Shown here: positions 11,974 to 20,431 of the stretch, one piece after another
Layout of the letters: each line of letters begins with the position of its first letter
How positions within the stretch are numbered: the stretch's first letter is position 1
Source: Desulfuromonadaceae bacterium
GTDB taxonomy: Bacteria > Desulfobacterota > Desulfuromonadia > Desulfuromonadales > UBA2294
Direction of reading: 5' to 3'
NCBI GenBank assembly: GCA_024636225.1
Contig: JAGXHN010000030.1
Coordinates: 1-59,633, forward strand
Length of the DNA: 59,633 bases
Program-made: the position numbers and the translations under genes
Notes under the pieces: model-generated
What the model was told of the DNA's origin: nothing
What the model saw: only the letters and a program-made list of their open reading frames with translations
The model's database searches: none

Positions 11974-12618
11974 ATGGACGACAATAATCTGCCCGTGGCC
12001 CGTGAGGGCCTCCCTTTTATCTATCTGTTCGCTTTTGTTACACTGATCTTTGCTCTTCTCGACTGGCGCTGTCTGGCCTCTATCGGACTTGCCCTGAGTC
12101 TCTTCACTGCTTATTTTTTTCGTGATCCGTCCCGACACACTCCGATTGAAGAGGGGGGCGTTATTGCTCCGGCAGACGGTAAGATCGTCTTTTGCGGTGA
12201 GGTCACTGAAGATCGATATTTTAAAGGGGCTGCCTTTAAAGTCAGTATCTTCATGTCGGTTTTCAATGTCCATGTCAATCGCGCCCCATGTACGGGGAAG
12301 GTCATCGATACCTTTTATAATAAAGGGGAGTTTTTGAACGCTTCTCTCGATAAGGCGAGTCTTTCCAATGAACAGGCTGGGATCTGGATGAAGACTGACA
12401 GTGGTCATAACCTGTTGTTCGTTCAGATCGCCGGATTGGTTGCCCGGCGGATTATATCTTATGCCAAGCCTGATGAGACTCTGAAGCAGGGGAGTCGCTA
12501 TGGTCTTATCCGCTTTGGTTCACGGGTTGATGTCTATTTTCCGGTTGGATCAGATATTAAAGTTGGGCTCGGTGATCGGACTATTGCCGGTGAATCGGTC
12601 CTGGGATACCTGAAATGA
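11974..12618 (+). CDS. psd: Phosphatidylserine decarboxylase proenzyme (short type)
   Basis: Decarboxylates phosphatidylserine to phosphatidylethanolamine at the inner membrane, using a pyruvoyl group made by self-cleavage. The 214-residue protein belongs to the short (archaeal/Sinorhizobium-like) class. FGSRVDVYFP holds the cleavage site Gly-Ser at residues 182-183, which would give a 32-residue alpha chain. Two hydrophobic segments lie at about residues 15-50, followed by FRDPSR and APADGKI. The ATG at 11974 has GGGG six bases upstream; a TTG at 11962 is possible but less likely. The end overlaps pssA by four bases. Confidence 0.94.
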   Translation: MDDNNLPVAREGLPFIYLFAFVTLIFALLDWRCLASIGLALSLFTAYFFRDPSRHTPIEEGGVIAPADGKIVFCGEVTEDRYFKGAAFKVSIFMSVFNVHVNRAPCTGKVIDTFYNKGEFLNASLDKASLSNEQAGIWMKTDSGHNLLFVQIAGLVARRIISYAKPDETLKQGSRYGLIRFGSRVDVYFPVGSDIKVGLGDRTIAGESVLGYLK

Positions 12619-13382
12619 GTTACAATCCTGAAAAATTGAAAAGGCAAGAGAACCTGCGCAAAGGGGTCTATATCCTGCCGAACCTTTTTACTACCGGAAC
12701 TCTGTTTGCGGGATATTACAGTATTGTTTCGGCCATGAATGGCCAGTTTGAGAAAGCGGCCTGGTTTATCCTGATTGCGACGGTTTTTGATGGTCTGGAT
12801 GGTAAAGTTGCGCGGATGACCAATTCGACCAGCCGCTTCGGGGTTGAATACGACTCTCTAGCCGATCTGGTCGGCTTCGGCGTTGCACCTGGTCTGCTCA
12901 TGTATTCCTGGGCGCTGACCACCTTTGGTAAACTCGGTTGGTTGGCGGCTTTTTTATACGTCGTTTGTGGCGCACTCCGGCTGGCTCGTTTTAATGTGCA
13001 GGTCGATACGGTTGAATCGAAAAAATTTGTCGGGTTGCCGATCCCCTCAGCCGCCTGGATGGTGGCGGCGTGTGTTTTGCTGTTTTACTATCTCGGCGGT
13101 TCTGGCACGATTAAACAGATCTCTGTTGTTATACTGATCTACTGCCTCGCTTTTTTAATGGTCAGCAACGTCAGTTATTATGCATTCAAGGATCCAGAGC
13201 TGGTCAAACGCCAGCCGTTCAGTTTTCTGGTGCTGGCTATTTTTCTGATTGTTGTGATTATCGCCCGACCCGAAATCATGCTTTTTGTTCTCGCGCTTAC
13301 TTATGTGGCATCGGGCCCGGTCACTGCCCTGATCGGTCTGTTTCGCAAGAAAAAACCTCCGGTCGAAGCGCATTCGGAGTGA
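12615..13382 (+). CDS. pssA: CDP-diacylglycerol-serine O-phosphatidyltransferase
   Basis: Joins serine to CDP-diacylglycerol, giving the phosphatidylserine that Psd decarboxylates. The 255-residue polytopic membrane protein contains the full CDP-alcohol phosphotransferase motif DGxxARx8GxxxDxxxD, with D62, G63, A66, R67, G76, D80 and D84. About eight hydrophobic segments follow. It overlaps psd by ATGA, so the two consecutive phosphatidylethanolamine enzymes are translationally coupled. The C-terminus is a charged tail rich in lysine. Confidence 0.95.
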   Translation: MSYNPEKLKRQENLRKGVYILPNLFTTGTLFAGYYSIVSAMNGQFEKAAWFILIATVFDGLDGKVARMTNSTSRFGVEYDSLADLVGFGVAPGLLMYSWALTTFGKLGWLAAFLYVVCGALRLARFNVQVDTVESKKFVGLPIPSAAWMVAACVLLFYYLGGSGTIKQISVVILIYCLAFLMVSNVSYYAFKDPELVKRQPFSFLVLAIFLIVVIIARPEIMLFVLALTYVASGPVTALIGLFRKKKPPVEAHSE

Positions 13383-13443
13383 TCAAACAGAGTCTGCTCT
13401 GTTCAAAAAAAAGCGGATTTTCTCTCTTTTTTGTTGATCAGGG

Positions 13444-13475
13444 TTGACAGATAACCTCGATTTCTGTTTTATATT
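13444..13475 (+). promoter_or_regulatory. leuA: Promoter of the leucine T-box transcript
   Basis: A perfect TTGACA (13444-13449) is followed, 17-19 bases on, by the overlapping -10 candidates TTTTAT/TTATAT/TATATT (13467-13475). Transcription would begin near 13480, just ahead of the T-box stem I. Confidence 0.65.
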
Positions 13476-13479
13476 AACA

Positions 13480-13735
13480 ACGTTTTAAAAGCGATGAAGA
13501 GGAGTAGTAGACTCCCCCTTCTGTTCTAGAGAGTCGGCGGTGCTGCAAGCCGATACAGAAGAGAGTCGAACTCGCCTTGGAGCTGTGTCAGTGAGCCTCT
13601 GTTGTTGTTAGCTGTCACCGTGATCCTGCGTTAAGGGAAAAGAAGGTCTGTTGATGTTGTTATCAACAGATAAAACAGGGTGGTACCGCGAAGCGTAGGC
13701 TTTCGCCCCTGATCGGGGTGGAGGCTTTTTTATTT
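13480..13735 (+). promoter_or_regulatory. leuA: T-box leader (leucine), tRNA-sensing riboswitch of leuA
   Basis: T-box leaders bind uncharged tRNA and block a terminator. Seen here in order: GATGAAGAGGAGTAGTA (stem I base and loop), CTTCTG/CAGAAG and GACTC/GAGTC stem I pairings, the distal AGAGTCGGCGGTGCTGCAAG loop, a GAACTC specifier region with CTC (Leu) at 13571-13573, the T-box AGGGTGGTACCGCG (13677-13690), and a terminator whose arms start AGGCTTTCGCCCC and CGGGGTGGAGGC, ending in a T run. The specifier and the downstream leuA agree: uncharged tRNA-Leu should turn the operon on. The specifier choice is by reading, not by a folded model. Confidence 0.92.
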
Positions 13736-13763
13736 TTCAGACGGGGAGAGGGGAGGTGGTTGT

Positions 13764-13868
13764 GTGGAATCTGACCTGATTGATCTTGGAACCTTGGGTG
13801 ATAACAAAAATAAAGTTGGAATAGACAGAGATCAGATCATCACTGGCTACCTTTTTTCAGTGAGATGA
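13764..13868 (+). CDS. Possible 34-residue leader ORF between T-box and leuA
   Basis: A GTG-initiated ORF of 34 codons has GAGG seven bases upstream of its start and stops 23 bases before leuA. It contains four leucine codons spread along its length but no run of them, so classic leader-peptide attenuation is not evident. The reading starts MESDLIDLGTLG. Its last third overlaps a hairpin (13835-13870). It could be a translated coupler or simply chance; the good ribosome-site spacing is the only positive evidence. Confidence 0.3.
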   Translation: MESDLIDLGTLGDNKNKVGIDRDQIITGYLFSVR

Positions 13869-13891
13869 TCACTCCCTTTAAGTGAGGAATT

Positions 13892-15433
13892 ATGGACGAC
13901 AGAAAAAAGATTATAATATTTGATACAACCTTGCGTGATGGTGAACAGTCTCCTGGCGCCAGTATGAATATAGAGGAGAAATTGCGGATCGCGCATCAGC
14001 TTGAGAAGATGAACGTTGATGTCATTGAAGCCGGTTTTCCGATTGCGTCGATTGGCGATTTTGAGGCGGTCAAGCGGATTGCTGAGACGATTAAGGGGCC
14101 GCAGATTGCCGGTCTCTGTCGTGCCAGTGACAACGATATCGATCGGGCGTGGGACGCCCTGAAATATGCTGGAGAACGCGGGCGGATTCACACCTTTATT
14201 GCCACATCCGATATTCATATGGAACGCAAGCTGCAGATGGCCCCGGATAAGGTGCTTGAAACTGCAGTCAAAGCTGTAAAGCGTGCAGCCGGTTATACGA
14301 ATAATGTCGAATTTTCGTGTGAAGATGCGGTGCGAACCCGCAAAACGTTCCTTGCCGAAGTTGTTGAGGCGGTGATTGCTGCCGGGGCGACAACAGTGAA
14401 TATCCCCGACACGGTCGGATACGCTATTCCGCATGAATTTTACGATATTATCAGTTACTTGATGAAAAATGTGCCGAATATTGATCAAGCGGTCCTCTCT
14501 GTTCATTGCCATAATGATCTTGGTCTGGCTGTCGCCAACTCGCTTGCGGCGATTCGGGCCGGTGCCGGACAGGTCGAGTGCACAATCAATGGCATCGGTG
14601 AACGGGCCGGGAACTGTTCGCTTGAAGAGGTGGTAATGGCACTCAGGACACGGCACGACATCATGCCGTACACCACGGCGATTAATACTGAGCATATCTA
14701 TGCGACGAGCCGTCTCTTGTCGACCGTTACCGGTATTGTTGTTCAACCGAACAAGGCGATTGTCGGTGCCAATGCCTTTGCACATGAAGCCGGAATTCAT
14801 CAGCACGGCGTCATGATGGATAAAGAGACTTACGAAATTATGACCCCTGAGTCGATCGGCCTGAAACAGAATAAACTGGTTCTTGGCAAACACTCAGGTC
14901 GGCACGCATTTGTTGACCGGATTAAAGATCTCGGCTATGACTTGCCGAAGGAAGATGTCGAGAAAGCCTTTATCCGCTTCAAGGCTCTTGCCGATCAGAA
15001 AAAAGAAATTTTCGATGAAGATATTGATGCAATTATTGCCGATGAAATTATCCGCTACGAGGAGAAGTATAAACTCAAGCAGATGAATGTCAGCTCCGGT
15101 TCGTTTGCCGCACCGACGGCGACGGTTGAAATGGAAGTTAACGGTCTGCTGAAAAAGACCGCAGTGATGGGAGCTGGCCCCGTGGACGCGACCTTCCGCG
15201 CAATAAAAGAGTTGACCGGCACCAATTCGGAACTGAAACAGTTTATTGTCGGCGCGATTACCGGCGGGACGGATGCCCAGGGTGAGTGTACGGTTCGTCT
15301 CGAAGAGAATGGGCGCGAAGTGTTGGGGCAGGGGGCGCACGAGGATATTATCGTCGCCAGTGCCAAGGCGTACATCAACGCACTGAACAAGATGGCATCG
15401 GTCATGGATCGCAAGTCGATTGCCGGTTTCTAA
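13892..15433 (+). CDS. leuA: 2-isopropylmalate synthase
   Basis: Condenses acetyl-CoA with 2-ketoisovalerate, the first committed step to leucine. The 513-residue length is typical of the LeuA1 class. [12 protein letters not shown] (residues 11-22) gives the metal Asp and substrate Arg; the metal-ligand histidines are in [11 protein letters not shown] and an Asn in NGIGERAGN. The C-terminal ~130 residues form the LeuA regulatory domain for leucine feedback. GTGAGGAA precedes the ATG. It is controlled by the T-box leader just upstream and by feedback inhibition. Confidence 0.96.
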   Translation: MDDRKKIIIFDTTLRDGEQSPGASMNIEEKLRIAHQLEKMNVDVIEAGFPIASIGDFEAVKRIAETIKGPQIAGLCRASDNDIDRAWDALKYAGERGRIHTFIATSDIHMERKLQMAPDKVLETAVKAVKRAAGYTNNVEFSCEDAVRTRKTFLAEVVEAVIAAGATTVNIPDTVGYAIPHEFYDIISYLMKNVPNIDQAVLSVHCHNDLGLAVANSLAAIRAGAGQVECTINGIGERAGNCSLEEVVMALRTRHDIMPYTTAINTEHIYATSRLLSTVTGIVVQPNKAIVGANAFAHEAGIHQHGVMMDKETYEIMTPESIGLKQNKLVLGKHSGRHAFVDRIKDLGYDLPKEDVEKAFIRFKALADQKKEIFDEDIDAIIADEIIRYEEKYKLKQMNVSSGSFAAPTATVEMEVNGLLKKTAVMGAGPVDATFRAIKELTGTNSELKQFIVGAITGGTDAQGECTVRLEENGREVLGQGAHEDIIVASAKAYINALNKMASVMDRKSIAGF

Positions 15434-15528
15434 AGCCGGGATAGCGGCGAATCAGGAGTACCGATCCTCTATCTAGCCGATCAGGTTGCAGGTCAGCTAT
15501 TAAATAATGAGACGTTCAAGGAGTTAGA

Positions 15529-16812
15529 ATGGGACAGACGACTGCAGAAAAAATTTTCACGTCACACCTGCGTGACGAACCGTTTCCGGGAACCCGGGTC
15601 CTCGATATCGATCGGGTTCTCTGTCATGAAATTACTACACCGGTTGCCATCGCTGATCTGCAATGGCGCGGCAAGGATCGAGTGTTTGATAAAACAAAAA
15701 TCAAGGCGGTTATCGATCATGTGACGCCGTCAAAGGACAGCAAGACCGCCCTGCAGGCAAAAATGCTGCGCGATTGGGCGCGGCGTCACGATATCAACGA
15801 TTTTTTTGATATCGGTCACAACGGCGTCTGTCATGCCATTTTCCCGGAAAAAGGGTACATCCGTCCCGGCTTTACCGTCATTATGGGCGATAGTCATACC
15901 TGTACGCATGGCGCTTTTGGCGCTTTTGCCGCCGGTGTCGGAACTACCGATCTCGAAGTCGGAATGCTTAAGGGGGTCTGCGCTTTTCGTGAACCGAAAA
16001 CGATCCGGGTCAACCTGAATGGAAAGCTCGCCAAAGGGGTTTATGCCAAGGATGCGATCCTTTACGTGATCGGTCAACTCGGTGTAAACGGTGCTACCGA
16101 TCGAGTGATTGAGTTTCACGGTCCGGTGGTTGAGGTGATGACGATGGACGCCCGGATGACACTCTGTAATATGGCGATCGAGGCTGGCGGCACCAGTGGC
16201 ATTTGTCAGCCCGATGCAGTGACAGTCGATTATCTCTGGCCGTTTATTCAGGATGAATTTGCGTCAAAAGAAGCAGCACTGGCCGATTATAGTCAGTGGC
16301 GTGCCGATGGTGATGCTGATTATGATCGCGTCCTCGATTTTGATCTGTCGGCGATCGGCCCGCAGGTCACTTTCGATTATAAGCCGGATTGCGTCAAGCC
16401 GGTCTCCGTGCTGGCTGGCACCAGAGTCGATCAGGTCTATATCGGTAGTTGCACCAATGGCCGGCTTGAGGACCTGCGGGTCGCTGCCGAAATTCTCAAG
16501 GGGAAGAAGATCGCTTCGAGTGTTCGTGGCATCGTCTCGCCAGCGACACCGAAAATTTTTCAGGAAGCGATGCAGGAAGGGATCATCGATATCTTTATGC
16601 AGGCTGGATTCTGTGTGACCAATCCAACCTGTGGTGCCTGTCTTGGTATGAGCAACGGGGTTCTGGCTGAGGGGGAGGTCTGTGCTTCAACCACCAATCG
16701 GAATTTCAGTGGTCGAATGGGCAAGGGGGGAATGGTTCATCTGATGAGCCCGGCCACAGCCGCCGCCACGGCGTTAACCGGCGAGATTACCGACGCAGCG
16801 ACGTTGTCTTAA
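15529..16812 (+). CDS. leuC: 3-isopropylmalate dehydratase, large subunit (short type)
   Basis: Isomerises 2-isopropylmalate to 3-isopropylmalate with a [4Fe-4S] cluster. The 427-residue protein belongs to the shorter HacA/archaeal-like LeuC class rather than the ~466-residue enterobacterial one. Cluster cysteines appear in YIGSCTNGRLEDL and in NPTCGACLGM; MGDSHTCTHGAFGAFA is the other signature. CAAGGAG sits before the ATG. It follows leuA after 95 bases without a terminator, so it probably shares the T-box-controlled transcript. The small subunit leuD follows 66 bases downstream. Confidence 0.95.
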   Translation: MGQTTAEKIFTSHLRDEPFPGTRVLDIDRVLCHEITTPVAIADLQWRGKDRVFDKTKIKAVIDHVTPSKDSKTALQAKMLRDWARRHDINDFFDIGHNGVCHAIFPEKGYIRPGFTVIMGDSHTCTHGAFGAFAAGVGTTDLEVGMLKGVCAFREPKTIRVNLNGKLAKGVYAKDAILYVIGQLGVNGATDRVIEFHGPVVEVMTMDARMTLCNMAIEAGGTSGICQPDAVTVDYLWPFIQDEFASKEAALADYSQWRADGDADYDRVLDFDLSAIGPQVTFDYKPDCVKPVSVLAGTRVDQVYIGSCTNGRLEDLRVAAEILKGKKIASSVRGIVSPATPKIFQEAMQEGIIDIFMQAGFCVTNPTCGACLGMSNGVLAEGEVCASTTNRNFSGRMGKGGMVHLMSPATAAATALTGEITDAATLS

Positions 16813-16878
16813 TTAATTAAATTCTTCTGGAGGATGAAACCTGATCACAGAAGGGTGGAAGAGAGGACAAGAGTTATT

Positions 16879-17409
16879 ATGAAGAAGATTTTTGGTGGGC
16901 CAGCAATTTGTCTCGATCGTTCTGATATTAATACCGACGAAATTATTCCAGCTAAGTATCTGACCGAGGTGACAAAGGAGGCTCTCACGCCGTATATCCT
17001 TGAAGATCTTATTCTCGACGGTTTCGATCCCAAGAGTGAAAAACTCAAGAGCGCCAGAGTCGTTATTACCCGCGACAATTTTGGTTGCGGATCGTCTCGC
17101 GAGCATGCACCGTGGGTTTTTGAGGTCAATAACATTCATACCATCATAGCCGAAAGTTATGCCCGGATATTCCGGCAGAACATGTTCAACTGCGGAATGT
17201 TGGCAATTGAGTTAAAAAAGGAACAGATTGATGTACTGTTTGCTCTCGCCAAAGAGGGTGCTGTCACAGTCGAGATCGATCTTCCGGCGCAAAAGGTTGT
17301 CGCTGTGGCAGGAGATAAAAAAGAATCGTTTTCGTTTGCGATCAGTCCGTTCGATAAAGCTCTGGTTGAGGCTGGCGGTTGGGTAGAGTTCGCTGATGCC
17401 CGTTACTGA
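16879..17409 (+). CDS. leuD: 3-isopropylmalate dehydratase, small subunit
   Basis: Swivelling subunit that completes the LeuC active site. From ATG 16879 the product is 176 residues, of the short class that pairs with the short LeuC. GCGSSREHAPW (about residues 71-81) is the substrate-binding signature, and SDINTDEIIPAKYL marks the N-terminus. An in-frame start at 16834 would add 15 unlike residues. A strong terminator follows, so leuD ends the operon and leuB, usually nearby, is not in this window. Confidence 0.94.
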   Translation: MKKIFGGPAICLDRSDINTDEIIPAKYLTEVTKEALTPYILEDLILDGFDPKSEKLKSARVVITRDNFGCGSSREHAPWVFEVNNIHTIIAESYARIFRQNMFNCGMLAIELKKEQIDVLFALAKEGAVTVEIDLPAQKVVAVAGDKKESFSFAISPFDKALVEAGGWVEFADARY

Positions 17410-17432
17410 TTGAAAAATCACAATAATGAATT

Positions 17433-17466
17433 AAAAGAGACAGGCCGCACGGCCTGTCTCTTTTTA
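17433..17466 (+). terminator. Bidirectional terminator after leuD
   Basis: AAAAGAGACAGGCC and GGCCTGTCTCTTTT form a perfect stem with a GCAC loop. A-rich on the left and T-rich on the right, it can end both the leu operon and the convergent minus-strand gene. Confidence 0.9.
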
Positions 17467-17565
17467 ATTCTGACCGGAAATTATCGTATTGGCAGAACCG
17501 CACAGTTTTTAGTCCATTCAAACCCGTGAAAAGGTTGTCATTGCCGAGGGTGAGTCGTTCTCCTT

Positions 17566-18360
17566 TTATCGTCCTCTGCGTTTGTTCAGCTCTTCCTGTA
17601 CCAGTTTTTTCTGATTCGGATTCAGCCGCCGACCTGTCAATAACTGGCTTAAATCTGCTGTCTTCTGCTTTGGTAAATAGAGCGTAAACCAGATTTGCGG
17701 AGTTTTTCGATTTTTCAGAATGGCCATCCGTATATTCGGCCGCCCTTGCCATTTGCTGTGTCGGGCGATGGCCGAGATGGTTTCAGGTGTGGTTGTGGTA
17801 CCATGGAGAAACTGCAGAATTGCAACTTCACGCAGGCGGGAATTTGCAAGGGATGCCTCGACCGCTTGCGCCTTTCCTTCTTTCAAGATCGCGGCAACAA
17901 CATCAGCTGTTCCACGTCTGGCGAGAGTGATTTTATTGCCGAGTTCCATCTCGGGGAGTCGCTGGATGATAGCACGCTCTGCGGCCAGTTTCTGATCCGG
18001 AGTGACGCCGGGGAGAAAACAGACATCGATCAGTTCGAACAGGTAGAGGTGCGGCAGCAGTGAGAGGAGAACGGGTCCCGGGGTGCTCGGGTTTCTGACC
18101 AGGGCGAGTTTCAGTTTTCGGCTCGGATTTTTCTTCTCGATCTGGCAGATTGCCCGGATCAGATCTTCCGGGAGGTCACGCCGCTTAAGTATCATGAACA
18201 GATGTTCTTCATGCAGGTTCTTGTTTTTGAGCGCCGTTCGCAACACCTCTTGCTCAGTTGAGCGAATGATCTCAAACAGTTCCTCACTTTTAGCAACCAA
18301 TGCCGAATGTAAATTGCGCATCAATTGCGGATTGAGTCGCTTCTCTTCATGGGGCTTCAT
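17566..18360 (-). CDS. Conserved-type hypothetical protein of helical repeats
   Basis: I do not recognise a named family. The 264-residue product is almost wholly helical, with repeating units of about 35 residues such as EEHLFMILKRRDLPEDLIRA and RLREVAILQFLHGTTTTPE, suggesting a HEAT-like or leucine-rich-variant solenoid for protein binding. It is basic at the C-terminus (QKKLVQEELNKRRGR) and has no signal peptide or cysteine motif. The ATG at 18360 has AGGAGA seven bases upstream; an in-frame ATG at 18378 lacks a ribosome site. It converges on leuD. Confidence 0.72.
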   Translation of the reverse strand: MKPHEEKRLNPQLMRNLHSALVAKSEELFEIIRSTEQEVLRTALKNKNLHEEHLFMILKRRDLPEDLIRAICQIEKKNPSRKLKLALVRNPSTPGPVLLSLLPHLYLFELIDVCFLPGVTPDQKLAAERAIIQRLPEMELGNKITLARRGTADVVAAILKEGKAQAVEASLANSRLREVAILQFLHGTTTTPETISAIARHSKWQGRPNIRMAILKNRKTPQIWFTLYLPKQKTADLSQLLTGRRLNPNQKKLVQEELNKRRGR

Positions 18361-18378
18361 GCACCATTCTCCTGCCAT

Positions 18379-18667
18379 GTTTCAGGCCAACAAGACCACC
18401 CGTCTTTTCGTTGGCAGCTTTTGAACTTCGTCGTCAGCTGATTCTGGCACTCTTTTTATGCAGATTGCAAAGCAGCAACAACCTCTGTCTGAAACCGGTA
18501 ACGGTGCACGAGGTTAAACTTCTGATCGTAAGCTTTCAGACCGAGAAAGTTTATATGAAGATTTTTGATCAGAAATTTTTCTTGGTTTGCAGTTCGATAG
18601 AAGCTGTAGAAAAGATTATAGCCCCTTAAACTGCTTTTTTGGAATTGAATAGATTGTGATCAAACGT
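18379..18667. other. Intergenic stretch, no gene supported
   Basis: A 289-base AT-rich region between two minus-strand genes. A plus-strand open frame (18411-18629) has no ribosome site and a composition unlike the neighbours. The region probably holds the promoter of the hypothetical gene at 17566-18360. Confidence 0.5.
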
Positions 18668-18862
18668 TCACTTATCACGGCGTTCCCTGCCGTAATGAAG
18701 TTGTTCTGCTGGCATGATTTCATCAGGAGGGTAGAGGAGGCGGTTTTTGTTCTGCTCCTTCTCCTCTTCATGGAAGGTTCGGCGTAGTTTTTTCAATTCG
18801 GCTTTGGCAGAAATTTCAGACAGTCGCCAGTCGATATGAGGTGGTGTTGGATGATCGGTCAT
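18668..18862 (-). CDS. Small charged hypothetical protein
   Basis: A 64-residue hydrophilic protein, not assigned to a family. It is supported by a near-perfect ribosome site, AAGGAGGAG, four bases before ATG, and by a coherent composition: an N-terminal TDHPTPPHIDWRL, a lysine/glutamate-rich predicted helix in the middle and a basic C-terminus. There are no cysteines and no membrane segment. It stands alone between intergenic stretches of nearly 300 bases on both sides. Confidence 0.6.
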   Translation of the reverse strand: MTDHPTPPHIDWRLSEISAKAELKKLRRTFHEEEKEQNKNRLLYPPDEIMPAEQLHYGRERRDK

Positions 18863-19133
18863 CTTCTCCTCCTTTTCATCGAGTATATATTTGAAAGCAG
18901 TACCACTAATTATTTGCGAGTCAAGGGATTTATTATCTTAAGTAGTAAAATTTTTGTCTTTCTCCAGACATCCTGCAAGGGACGCAGCTAAAACGTTTGG
19001 TTGAAATGAGCGATTCGGCCGACGACACGATGCGTGAACTGGACAACTTTAGCCGCACCCGGTCGCAGCAGTCGGGTGGCAATGCTATTTAAACAGAATC
19101 TTCGTGTCAAATTTTTTTGATTCTCTTTTTGTA
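18863..19133 (+). other. Intergenic stretch with a possible coding remnant
   Basis: A 271-base region. Bases 18949-19092 stay open in one frame without an upstream start, and the reading (ILQGTQLKRLVEMSDSADD then TMRELDNFSRTR) looks protein-like and ends in a stop. It may be the tail of a lost gene. No ribosome site precedes the internal ATG. Confidence 0.35.
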
Positions 19134-20429
19134 TTAAAGCTCCTGCTTCTTGCAGGCTTTGAGAAGAAAATCACAGAGTGTAACAGCGGTGAGCACTTCG
19201 CCGCTGGTCCCGATTCCAGGGAGGATATCAGTTCCGGCATAAAAGTATTGACGTCCTTCGCCGGGGAAGATTTTTGCGGAGGCATTGAGGAGCGAGCCTG
19301 AGTCGTTCGTGCGGATTGAGAGACCCGTTTTTGACACCTCCTGCACGGTTGGGTGCAGGGGGACAAACGGCAGCAAAGGGGTAAGAGTTTTCTCTATCTC
19401 ATCGGTTAACGTCATGTTGTCCCTGCCGGTGGCTGCGGTCTCGACCCTGCAGCGCAGTCCGGCCGCAGACTGTTCCAGGGTCAGGCGCAAGGGGGGCGAA
19501 CCTGCCATGATGACGTGTGACATGAGCAGTGGTGAAACCTTATCCGCCAGAGGCGCCGTCAGCAGGGTATGGTACGGTGGACTGTTGGCCGGGGTCGACT
19601 GTTGCTCGCATAACGCTGCAGCGATGCGGTCGGCAATCACCAGATGGTCGGCGGTGACGATCCGTTCGCCTGTAAACAGCAGTTGAGTTTTCCCGTTTTT
19701 ATCGATGCGAATCCGTTTCAGCTCGGAATAATCGGTCCTGGCACCGTGAAACTGTTTGGTGCGATGGCGAAGTAATTCATCGAGACCGGTTGGAAAAACA
19801 CCGGTCTGGCGCCCGAGGCCACTCCAGATCAGGGCACATTCAGCCACAGTCAGACGGCTCGGCGAGGTCAGGGCAAAACCACTGAACAGCGTACCGATAA
19901 AATCGCGTCCTGCCGGATCGGTAAAATCGGCCAGTCGCTCTTTGAGTGTCTGCTTGAACAGCCGGAAAGGGACATCCCCCCGGAAACTGCGAAAACGGAA
20001 TTTTTGACGACCGATAAAACCTGGACTTGGGAGGCCGCCCGCATCCCAGAGCATCTCTTCAATCTGCTCTCCGAGGGCGAACATCGTTGCGAGAAATTTT
20101 TCAACTTCTTGGTGTGACTGCGGCAGTTCACGACGTAACTCATCGAGGAGCGGTCTGCGTGGGCGCAGGTCGATCCGTTGTTGCGGGGTGATGATCTGGA
20201 TTGGCAAGGATGAGGTCCGGCAGGAATTGCCATCCAAAAAATCGAGTATCCGTTCCAGTAACAGGGATGATGTGAACCAGGTGGGTGATTGTTCATTATC
20301 CGCAGCCGTGGTTATAACCCGACACCCTTTCTTGGTCGCCAATGCCGCAGTCAACCGGGCAGCGAGACTGTTGCCAACGATGGCAATATCGTAATGGCTC
20401 TGATCCGCAGGTAAGGTGTTGCTGCTCAT
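19134..20429 (-). CDS. FAD/NAD(P)-binding oxidoreductase-like protein (phytoene-desaturase-like)
   Basis: A 431-residue protein with the layout of the carotenoid desaturase/amine-oxidase superfamily: an N-terminal beta-alpha-beta (DIAIVGNSLAARLTAAL, about residues 15-31) and a C-terminal AGTDILPGIGTSGEVLTA, the usual flavin-binding end. The dinucleotide motif is degenerate: only the first Gly of GxGxxG is kept, so FAD binding may be weakened or lost. The substrate is unknown. The ATG at 20429 has GAGGG nine bases upstream; a GTG at 20435 would overlap the DUF523 gene by four bases. It is the last gene of the purM-purN-DUF523 set. Confidence 0.72.
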   Translation of the reverse strand: MSSNTLPADQSHYDIAIVGNSLAARLTAALATKKGCRVITTAADNEQSPTWFTSSLLLERILDFLDGNSCRTSSLPIQIITPQQRIDLRPRRPLLDELRRELPQSHQEVEKFLATMFALGEQIEEMLWDAGGLPSPGFIGRQKFRFRSFRGDVPFRLFKQTLKERLADFTDPAGRDFIGTLFSGFALTSPSRLTVAECALIWSGLGRQTGVFPTGLDELLRHRTKQFHGARTDYSELKRIRIDKNGKTQLLFTGERIVTADHLVIADRIAAALCEQQSTPANSPPYHTLLTAPLADKVSPLLMSHVIMAGSPPLRLTLEQSAAGLRCRVETAATGRDNMTLTDEIEKTLTPLLPFVPLHPTVQEVSKTGLSIRTNDSGSLLNASAKIFPGEGRQYFYAGTDILPGIGTSGEVLTAVTLCDFLLKACKKQEL

Positions 20430-20431
20430 GT

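Noticed and set aside
13386..13403. AACAGAG/CTCTGTT hairpin after pssA as a terminator
   Set aside because: It is followed by CAAAAAAAAG, not by a T run, on the plus strand.
18411..18629. Plus-strand ORF of 72 codons
   Set aside because: No ribosome site, composition unlike real genes, no recognisable family.
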